Position numbers and translations under genes: made by a program. Shown here piece by piece: positions 1-5,552 of a DNA stretch of 19,951 bases. Each line of letters starts with the position of its first letter. Positions within the stretch are counted from its first letter, which is position 1. Source of the stretch: Frankiales bacterium (GTDB taxonomy: Bacteria; Actinomycetota; Actinomycetes; Mycobacteriales; SCTD01). The notes beneath the pieces are model-generated. The model had not been told where the DNA came from. It did not search any database and worked only from the letters and a program-made list of their open reading frames with translations. The stretch is from NCBI GenBank assembly GCA_004299215.1, contig SCTD01000432.1, positions 1-19,951 on the forward strand, given 5' to 3'.

Positions 1-526
1 CGACGCCGACGGGAAGCCCGGCCTGGTCGGCCCAGGGGCGTACGGCCTCGCGGTCCTCGTCGAGCGCGACCGTCACGACGTCGAGCCCCTCGTCGCGCAG
101 CTCGTCGGCGAGCGCCTTCCACGCCGGCAGCTCGTAGCGGCAGCCGCACCAGGTGGACCACGCGACGACAGCGGTCTTGCGGCCCGAGCCGGTCACCGCG
201 ACCGGTCGCCCGTCCACGTCGTCGAGGGTCAGGGACGGCGCCACGTCGCCCACGGACACCGCGGCGCCGGCGGGCTCGCCGAGCACCGCGACGACCCGGT
301 CGTCGAGAACCTCGACGGCGAGCGGCCGCTGCAGCACCTCGGCCAGCCGGCCCAGTGGCACCCCCGCCGGGTCGAGCCGCGCCGGGACGCACACCTCACC
401 GCGGCAGAGCCCGTGCGGCTTGGGCTCCCAGCCGGTCGCGGCGAGCACCGCCGCGGCGGTCAGGGTGAGGTCCTCCCCGACGGGCACGGTCGTCGTCCGG
501 TCGCCGTCGACCAGGGTCAGCTCCAC
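1..526 (-). CDS. Thioredoxin-like (TlpA/ResA-type) redox protein with a W-x-x-W-C-G-C-R active site, C-terminus cut by window edge
   Basis: A GTG start at 526 opens a frame of 175 codons that continues past the left edge. Residues 1-90 form an N-terminal region I do not recognise, with a Cys pair at C41 and C46. Residues 92-175 look like a TlpA/AhpC-type thioredoxin fold: GDVAPSLTLDDVDG, then strand VVAWSTW, the active site C127-G-C129-R-Y, and LDVVTVALDED. Classical members have WCxxC; here the two cysteines are separated by one residue. That fits, from memory, a ResA-like family whose motif is WAxxUGC in selenoprotein members, with Cys (TGC) here. No signal peptide is evident, so it may be cytoplasmic. 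It lies 33 bases downstream of the M14 peptidase on the same strand. Function as a thiol oxidoreductase or isomerase is inferred; the partner is unknown. Confidence 0.8.
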   Translation of the reverse strand, partial: MELTLVDGDRTTTVPVGEDLTLTAAAVLAATGWEPKPHGLCRGEVCVPARLDPAGVPLGRLAEVLQRPLAVEVLDDRVVAVLGEPAGAAVSVGDVAPSLTLDDVDGRPVAVTGSGRKTAVVAWSTWCGCRYELPAWKALADELRDEGLDVVTVALDEDREAVRPWADQAGLPVGV

Positions 527-572
527 GCGCGGACCCTACCGCGCCAACTGGAACCTGTTCTAGGTCCGCGCG
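526..572. repeat. Perfect 10-bp inverted repeat spanning the peptidase stop and redox-protein start
   Basis: CGCGCGGACC at 526-535 and GGTCCGCGCG at 563-572 are perfect reverse complements separated by 27 bases; a smaller palindrome GAAC-CT-GTTC lies within the loop at 551-560. On a minus-strand read-through transcript the stem would include the last codons of the M14 gene and the first base of the redox gene's GTG. It could act as a weak terminator or as translational control. There is no U-tract. Confidence 0.5.
533..538 (-). promoter_or_regulatory. Predicted -10 (TAGGGT) for a leaderless redox-protein mRNA
   Basis: On the minus strand TAGGGT is followed by six bases and then the GTG start at 526. 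Transcription starting about 7 bases after the hexamer would begin at the start codon. No Shine-Dalgarno is seen at normal spacing. Confidence 0.45.
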
Positions 573-3226
573 CGACGCCGGCGTACGAGCAGCAGCCCGA
601 CGCCGAGCAGCGCGACCAGCGCGGGCCACACCTCGGCGCCGGTGGCCGGCAGCCGGCCCGTCGCCGGCCGTGCCGGCGGGGGCGTCGCCAGGCGCGCCGG
701 GTTCGTCCACGACCACGAGTTCTTGGCGAGCTCGTACGCCGTGAACGTGATGGCGTAGTCGTTGAGCCCGAAGGGGTGGTCGAACTCGTCGGTCGGGAAC
801 GGCAGGAACGAGCCGAGGATCCGGATGCGCCCCTTGCCGACGGTGAGCTCGCCGTAGGTGACGTTGCCGCTGCTGGAGTCGCCGACGGTGCCGACGGTGC
901 GACCGCCGGCCTCCTCCCACGCCGCCTGGGTGACGCCGTGCTGCGGCAGGGTGGCGGCGTCACCGCCGTTCTCGTCCTGGATGGCGTAGCCGGTCGGCAC
1001 CGGCTCGGTCGTCTGCCGGCGCCGGTCGGGCCCCTCGGCGGAGCCGGGCAGGTCCACGTTCCTCGCCAGCGGGTCGTCGTACGTGGATGCCCCGTCGGGA
1101 CCGGTGAAGGACACCGAGCCGGCGTAGACCGGCTCGCTCTCGATGGCGTCCGGATCGACGATCCCCATGGCGCCGAGCGCGTTGACGGCGTCGTCGGTGA
1201 GCACGACGTTGCCGCCGGACTCGGCGAACGCCCGAAGCGCCCGCGCCGTACGCGGATCCGTCACGGTGCGGTCCGCCGCGATGACCGTGTCGTAGGTGCG
1301 CAGGTTGTTGCGACCGGCGGCGACGTCCGCCGCAGGGACGGCGGTGAGCTGGCCCGCGGCGACGTGCGGCCTCAGCTCCTCGAAGAAGTCGAGGTTGCTC
1401 ACGTCGTACGGCCGCTGTCCCGGGTCGGGCCAGGCGCGCCCGCGGGTGAAGCTGATGTCGGCGGCGACCAGTGCGGCGCCCGGGCCGAAGACGCGGAAGC
1501 GGTACCGCCCGGGAACCAGGTCGTTGGCGTCGACCTGCATGCCGCTCTGCAGGTAGACCGGGGACTGGTTGTAGTCCTGGTTGACCGTCGTCCACTGGGA
1601 GCCACCGGGCTCGGGCTCCTCGGCGCTGAAGCGGTCGACGGCGATGCCGAGGACGGCACCCGGTCCGACGCCCTGCACGTTGGAGAACGTCGCCTTGGCG
1701 ACGATCCCGCCGTTCTGCACGCCCTGCCTGGGACCGTCGACGTCGAACTCGAAGGTCGCATCGGCGGTCGGCTGCTTGACCAGCTGGGTGCTGATCGGCT
1801 CCTGCACGGGCAGGTTGCTGGTGGGTGCGGGAGCAGCTCTTCCCTTGTGCACCAGGCGCTTCGGCTGGGTCAGGTAGGCGGCCCTGCCGGTGAAGCGGAA
1901 CCGCTGGTCCTCCGGCTGCAGCGTGTAGTTGAGCATCGCGTAGATCAGCGACTTGTTGCCGTCGACGTGGAGCTGCTCGGCGCTCTGCACGAAGCACTTG
2001 CCGATGCCGCAGTTGGACAGGTGCGACAGGCTCATCTCGTTGTCGATGAAGTCGGCGTTCAGCCCGATGTCGCTGTCCGCCCAGTTCCCGATGGCCCCGG
2101 TGACCGTGTAGGCGATGGTGTCCCAGATGGTCCCGTACTGCACGCCGTAGACCCGCGGCGTCGGGTCGCAGCCGGTCGTCGGGTCGGTGACGGTGCCGCC
2201 GGTGCCGGGCGGCACGCAGGCCTCCGGCGCGTCGTTCGGCTTGATGAGCGGGTTCCAGGCGAGCCGGGTCTCGGCGTCCTGGTAGGCGCCCTGCGTGAAC
2301 TGCAGCATCCGCTGGTTCTTGCCGTACGGCCGCTGGCTCGCACCGAGGAGCGTGAACGAGAACGCCCGGTCGATGAGCTGGCCGTGCAGGTCGACCCCGC
2401 CGGCCCAGGTCGGCGAGATCGCCTTCAGCACCTTGGCGAACGTCGCGGTCTCCGGCTCGCTGGCGGGGGTGAAGGGCCGGAAGGTGTAGCCCTTCTCGGG
2501 CCAGTCGCGGTTCAGGTCGACGCCGTTGCCGTTGTAGCGCTGGTAGGAGATCCCGCCGAGGCTGGTGTCCCCGCGCCGCCAGCCGTCCGGGTTGTTCATG
2601 GCGAACCACACCGACGACTTCTTGAGCACCTCGCCGGCCGGCAGCGACGAGTCGAGCGTCTCCATCACCGGCTGCTCCGGCGTCTCCGCCGCCCACGTGG
2701 CGAGGTCCTCCGCGGCGCGCAGACCGCCCTCGAGCCCGGCCTTCTCGATGCCGTGCAGCGAGAGGGTGAAGAGGAACTTCTTCTTGTCCTTCTCCGGCAC
2801 GGACTCGTCGGTGATCCGCACCATGTGCAGGTCGGCCCGGTCACGGGTGAGCGTGTTGGTCGGCAGCCCGGCCGACTGGCCCTCGCCCTTCGCCAGGTCG
2901 AGCACCTCGGCGAAGTCCTCCTTGAGGTTGTAGACCTCGACGAAGCCGGGGTAGCGCTGCTCGAGGTACTCCAGTCCCGCGAGCGCCTCGCTGTGCTGGA
3001 TGAAGTCGACCGCCCGGCAGACCGCGTTCCCCTTGGCGTACGGCGACTCACCCGGGGCTGGAGTGGGCGAGGGCGCGAACGCCTGCGGGTCGGGGAACAC
3101 CCGGCCGCACCGCTCGTACGCCGCGTCATCGGTGGCCACGGGCGTGGCGAGCGCCGGGGACGCTGTCGTGACCACCCCCAGCGGGACGAGCAGGGACAGG
3201 ACGAGGACGGCGGCGCGGGCTCTCAT
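560..3226 (-). CDS. Secreted M14-family zinc carboxypeptidase with C-terminal LPxTG cell-wall anchor
   Basis: 888 residues. A signal peptide covers residues 1 to about 28 (RAR charge, hydrophobic core, ALA end). The M14 domain spans about 65-435: zinc ligands in H158-G-I-E161, NNPDG at 211-215, GVDLNRDWP at 235-243 with the substrate Arg, and third zinc ligand H281 in DLHG; E397 in IDNEMS is a candidate catalytic Glu. Residues about 600-835 resemble a flavodoxin/glutamine-amidotransferase-like fold (YDTVIAAD, ESGGNVVLTDDAV). The tail has LPATG at 859-863, a transmembrane segment and RRRRART, a sortase sorting signal. So the enzyme is probably exported, processed by a sortase (none in this window) and held at the wall, where it would trim C-terminal residues from peptides. 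Substrate is unknown. It is divergent from the DegV gene and followed after 33 bases by the redox gene. Confidence 0.92.
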   Translation of the reverse strand: MRARAAVLVLSLLVPLGVVTTASPALATPVATDDAAYERCGRVFPDPQAFAPSPTPAPGESPYAKGNAVCRAVDFIQHSEALAGLEYLEQRYPGFVEVYNLKEDFAEVLDLAKGEGQSAGLPTNTLTRDRADLHMVRITDESVPEKDKKKFLFTLSLHGIEKAGLEGGLRAAEDLATWAAETPEQPVMETLDSSLPAGEVLKKSSVWFAMNNPDGWRRGDTSLGGISYQRYNGNGVDLNRDWPEKGYTFRPFTPASEPETATFAKVLKAISPTWAGGVDLHGQLIDRAFSFTLLGASQRPYGKNQRMLQFTQGAYQDAETRLAWNPLIKPNDAPEACVPPGTGGTVTDPTTGCDPTPRVYGVQYGTIWDTIAYTVTGAIGNWADSDIGLNADFIDNEMSLSHLSNCGIGKCFVQSAEQLHVDGNKSLIYAMLNYTLQPEDQRFRFTGRAAYLTQPKRLVHKGRAAPAPTSNLPVQEPISTQLVKQPTADATFEFDVDGPRQGVQNGGIVAKATFSNVQGVGPGAVLGIAVDRFSAEEPEPGGSQWTTVNQDYNQSPVYLQSGMQVDANDLVPGRYRFRVFGPGAALVAADISFTRGRAWPDPGQRPYDVSNLDFFEELRPHVAAGQLTAVPAADVAAGRNNLRTYDTVIAADRTVTDPRTARALRAFAESGGNVVLTDDAVNALGAMGIVDPDAIESEPVYAGSVSFTGPDGASTYDDPLARNVDLPGSAEGPDRRRQTTEPVPTGYAIQDENGGDAATLPQHGVTQAAWEEAGGRTVGTVGDSSSGNVTYGELTVGKGRIRILGSFLPFPTDEFDHPFGLNDYAITFTAYELAKNSWSWTNPARLATPPPARPATGRLPATGAEVWPALVALLGVGLLLVRRRRART

Positions 3227-3232
3227 GGCGGG

Positions 3233-3238
3233 ATCGTC
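3233..3238 (-). promoter_or_regulatory. Predicted -10 (GACGAT) for the M14 peptidase
   Basis: Minus-strand GACGAT lies six bases before the ATG at 3226. The same hexamer precedes holA. A leaderless or near-leaderless start is predicted; only weak purine-rich sequence could serve as a ribosome site. Confidence 0.4.
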
Positions 3239-3252
3239 TCAGTCCCGGCGCC

Positions 3253-3260
3253 GTCGCGAC
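3253..3260. repeat. 8-bp palindrome GTCGCGAC between divergent promoters
   Basis: GTCGCGAC is a perfect palindrome lying almost midway between the two predicted -10 elements of the divergent M14 and DegV genes, where both -35 regions should be. It is a candidate operator, but such palindromes are common in GC-rich DNA. Confidence 0.25.
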
Positions 3261-3277
3261 AGGGAGGTCGCGCTCGC

Positions 3278-3283
3278 TAGCCT
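3278..3283 (+). promoter_or_regulatory. Predicted -10 (TAGCCT) for the DegV gene
   Basis: TAGCCT is followed by seven bases and the ATG at 3291. GCGACA at 3256-3261, 16 bases upstream, is a partial -35 match. The only strong purine run (GGGAGG, 3262-3267) is too far from the ATG to be its ribosome site, so a leaderless mRNA is favoured. Confidence 0.5.
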
Positions 3284-3290
3284 GCCGGTC

Positions 3291-4136
3291 ATGAACGCGG
3301 TCGCGGTGGTCACCGACAGCACGGCCTACCTGCCGGAGGGCGTCGCCGAGACCTCGGCCGTCTCGGTGGTGCCGCTGCACGTGGTGCTGGGCAGCCGTAC
3401 CGGCAACGAGGGCTCGGAGGTCTCACCGCAGGACGTCGCGTCGGCGCTGGCCGAGCGACGGCTCCAGGTGTCGACGTCGCGACCGACGCCGGCCGAGTTC
3501 GCCGAGGTCTACCGGTCCACCGGCGCGACGCGGATCGTGTCGGTGCACCTGTCGGCCGAGCTGTCGGGAACGTACGACGCGGCGGTCCTCGCCGCGGCCG
3601 AGGTCGAGGCGGAGGGCATCGAGGTGCGGGTCGTCGACAGCGCGACCATCGCGATGGGGCTCGGCTTCGCGGTGCTGGCCGCGGCGCGGGCGGCTGCCGC
3701 CGGTGGCGGCCTGGACGAGGTGGCCGACGCCGCGCGGGAGGTCGCGGCCGTGACCGACGTCCTGTTCTACGTCGACACGCTCGAGCACCTGCGCCGCGGC
3801 GGCCGGATCGGGGCCGCGGCCGCGCTGGTCGGGACCGCGCTCGCCGTCAAGCCGCTGCTGCACGTCGCCGGGGGGCGCATCGCGCCGCTCGAGAAGGTCC
3901 GTACCGCCTCGAAGGCGCTGGCCCGGCTGGAGGAGCTGGCGGTCGATCGAGCGGGCGACGGGCCGGTCGACGTCGCCGTCCACCACCTCGCGGCCGGCGA
4001 GAAGGCGCAGGCGCTCGCCGACCGGCTGCTCGAGCGCATCCCCGGGCTCGACTCGGTGCACGTCTCGGAGGTCGGCGCCGTCGTCGGCGCGCACGTCGGC
4101 CCCGGGCTGCTCGGGGTCGTGGTCTCGCGCAGATGA
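3291..4136 (+). CDS. DegV family fatty-acid-binding protein
   Basis: 281 residues, the usual DegV length. Family hallmarks in order: VTDSTAYLPEG at 7-17; TSRPTP at 62-67; the S-x-x-LSGTY block at 88-95; VVDSATIAMGLG at 114-125; and the long signature YVDTLEHLRRGGRIG at 160-174 followed by AVKPLLHVAGGRIAPLEKVRT. DegV (FakB-like) proteins bind a fatty acid and, where studied, present it to the FakA kinase for acyl phosphate formation; no fakA is in this window. The 3' end overlaps plsY by four bases (ATGA), and PlsY uses acyl phosphate, so a joint role in phospholipid acylation is plausible. Start: the frame stays open upstream to 3000, but residue 1 at 3291 matches the family N-terminus and sits right behind a -10 hexamer. 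Binding of a lipid is known for the family, not shown here. Confidence 0.93.
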   Translation: MNAVAVVTDSTAYLPEGVAETSAVSVVPLHVVLGSRTGNEGSEVSPQDVASALAERRLQVSTSRPTPAEFAEVYRSTGATRIVSVHLSAELSGTYDAAVLAAAEVEAEGIEVRVVDSATIAMGLGFAVLAAARAAAAGGGLDEVADAAREVAAVTDVLFYVDTLEHLRRGGRIGAAAALVGTALAVKPLLHVAGGRIAPLEKVRTASKALARLEELAVDRAGDGPVDVAVHHLAAGEKAQALADRLLERIPGLDSVHVSEVGAVVGAHVGPGLLGVVVSRR

Positions 4137-4693
4137 CCTGGGTCGCGGCTGTCCTCGTCGGCTACCTCGTGGGAGCCGTCTCGCCGGCCACGATCGTCGC
4201 GTCCCGGCGCGGGGTCGACCTGCGCGGCGTGGGCTCCGGCAACCCCGGGGCCACGAACGTCGGGCGCGCCCTCGGCCCGCGTACGGGGGTCGTCGTCGCG
4301 GTGCTGGACGTGCTGAAAGGCCTCGTCCCCGCAGCCGCTTTCGGCGCGGTCGACCACCGGGCCGGGCTGCTCGCGGGGGTCGCGGCGGTGATCGGTCACG
4401 TGACGTCCCCGTTCCTGCGCGGCCGCGGTGGCAAGGGCGTGGCGACCGCCGGCGGGGCGATCCTCGGCTCGCACCCGCTCTGGGCGGTCCCCGTCCTCGG
4501 GACGTGGCTCGTGGTGGTGGCGGTGTCCCGCTGGTCGGCACTGGCGTCGGTCTGCGCCGCGCTGGCGGTGCTGGTGGTGGGGATCGTGGTCGGCGAGGAC
4601 GTGCTGTGGGCCGCCGCGCTGTGCGTCATCGTGCTGGTGCGGCACCAGCCGAACGTCATGCGGCGGCTCGAGGCGCGCCGCGGGGGCGGCTGA
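4133..4693 (+). CDS. plsY: Acyl-phosphate:glycerol-3-phosphate acyltransferase PlsY
   Basis: 186-residue membrane protein. PlsY transfers an acyl group from acyl phosphate to sn-glycerol-3-phosphate, giving lysophosphatidate, the first step of membrane phospholipid synthesis. All three conserved loops are visible: GSGNPGATNVGRALG at 34-48, GHVTSPFLRGRGGKGVAT at about 88-105 (the GGKG binding loop), and RHQPNVMRRL near the C-terminus. About five hydrophobic helices separate them. It starts at an ATG overlapping the DegV stop by four bases, so the two are translationally coupled and share one transcript. It is slightly short for the family but appears complete. Confidence 0.95.
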   Translation: MTWVAAVLVGYLVGAVSPATIVASRRGVDLRGVGSGNPGATNVGRALGPRTGVVVAVLDVLKGLVPAAAFGAVDHRAGLLAGVAAVIGHVTSPFLRGRGGKGVATAGGAILGSHPLWAVPVLGTWLVVVAVSRWSALASVCAALAVLVVGIVVGEDVLWAAALCVIVLVRHQPNVMRRLEARRGGG

Positions 4694-4722
4694 CGGTCCA
4701 CAGGCGCTCGCCGGTCCACAGG
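4694..4722. repeat. 11-bp perfect direct repeat upstream of comEA
   Basis: CGGTCCACAGG occurs at 4694-4704 and 4712-4722, an 18-bp period, directly after the plsY stop and about 50-80 bases before the predicted comEA transcription start. Each copy contains GTCCACA, seven of nine bases of an actinobacterial DnaA box (TTGTCCACA). A 5-bp inverted repeat CCGCA-CC-TGCGG follows at 4724-4735. Candidate regulator or DnaA site. Confidence 0.45.
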
Positions 4723-4759
4723 TCCGCACCTGCGGGCTCCGTGCGGGCGGTCGCCTTCC

Positions 4760-4765
4760 TAGCGT
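4760..4765 (+). promoter_or_regulatory. Predicted -10 (TAGCGT) for comEA-comEC
   Basis: TAGCGT is followed by seven bases then GTG at 4773. The same hexamer precedes the sugar-dehydrogenase gene at the same distance. This decides the comEA start and predicts a leaderless mRNA for the competence genes. Confidence 0.5.
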
Positions 4766-4772
4766 CCGGCGG

Positions 4773-5552
4773 GTGCTGCTGCGACCGCGCCCCGACGGTG
4801 CGGCCGCCGCTGCCCGGGTGGCGGCGCTGCTGCCGGTGTCCGGTGGCGGGTGGGTGCCGCCGGAGGAGCCGGGCGCTGAGGCGGCGGAGGTGGTCGAGCA
4901 GGCGGCCGAGGTGGTCGAGGAGCGCTCCTGGGCGCCGCGGCACGCGTCGCTGGACAGCGCGCGCTGGCGGCTCGACCCCGGCCGGCGCGGGGCCGCGGCG
5001 CTCGTCGCGGTGGCGCTGCTCGCGGCCGCGGTCGCGGGGGTCGTGGCGTTCCGGAGCCGGCCGCAGGAGGTCGTCGTCCCCGCCGTCGAGGCGGCCGGCG
5101 CGCCGCTGCCGGGGGCGTCGGAGGCGGCGGCCGGCGGCGAGGTGGTGGTCGCGGTCGCGGGCAGGGTGCGCACGCCCGGCCTGGTGCGGCTGCCCGCCGG
5201 CAGCCGGGTCGACGACGCCGTCCGCGCAGCCGGCGGCCCGGTGGCCGGTGCGGACCTCGGGCTGCTGAACCTCGCCCGCCGGCTGGTCGACGGCGAGCAG
5301 GTCCTCGTCGGGGTGGACCCCCCGGCGGGCGCGCCCGCCGCGGGCGGGGGCACGGCCGGCGGCCTGCTGAACCTCAACGCGGCGACCGTGACCGACCTCG
5401 ACGGCCTGCCCGGCATCGGACCGGTCCTCGCGCAGCGGATCGTCGACTGGCGCACCGAGAACGGCCCGTTCGCCTCCGTCGACCAGCTGCGGGAGGTCAC
5501 CGGGATCGGCGAGGCGAAGTTCCAGTACCTGCAGGCGAAGGTCACGGTCTAG
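4773..5552 (+). CDS. comEA: ComEA-type DNA-binding competence protein
   Basis: 259 residues from GTG 4773. An acidic, Ala-rich cytoplasmic N-terminus (1-70) precedes one transmembrane segment at about 72-93. Outside the membrane follows an SLBB-like domain (EVVVAVAGRVRTPGLVRLPAG, about 123-182), a Gly/Pro/Ala linker, and a double helix-hairpin-helix domain at about 198-259 (LLNLNAATVTDLDGLPGIGP and VTGIGEAKFQ). ComEA proteins bind incoming double-stranded DNA at the outer membrane face and hand it to the ComEC channel. The stop codon abuts the comEC GTG, so the two are coupled. The frame is open upstream through plsY, but only the downstream part resembles ComEA and the start at 4773 sits behind a -10 hexamer. 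DNA uptake in this organism is inferred; no pilus genes are visible here. Confidence 0.92.
   Translation: MLLRPRPDGAAAAARVAALLPVSGGGWVPPEEPGAEAAEVVEQAAEVVEERSWAPRHASLDSARWRLDPGRRGAAALVAVALLAAAVAGVVAFRSRPQEVVVPAVEAAGAPLPGASEAAAGGEVVVAVAGRVRTPGLVRLPAGSRVDDAVRAAGGPVAGADLGLLNLARRLVDGEQVLVGVDPPAGAPAAGGGTAGGLLNLNAATVTDLDGLPGIGPVLAQRIVDWRTENGPFASVDQLREVTGIGEAKFQYLQAKVTV

Noticed and set aside
140..148. Selenocysteine at the redox-protein active site
   Set aside because: The first active-site codon reads TGC on the minus strand, not TGA, so this copy encodes cysteine.
413..3280. A 955-codon open frame on the plus strand opposite the M14 peptidase
   Set aside because: It is composed of Arg/Gly/Val-rich sequence without any domain, exactly opposite a gene with intact signal peptide, zinc motifs and sorting signal; long antisense frames are expected at this GC content.
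3000..3290. Upstream extension of the DegV frame
   Set aside because: The added residues lie antisense in the M14 signal-peptide region and do not resemble DegV; ATG 3291 matches the family N-terminus.
4428..4772. Upstream extension of the comEA frame into plsY
   Set aside because: Arg/Trp-rich shadow of plsY; GTG 4773 gives a normal ComEA layout behind a -10 element.
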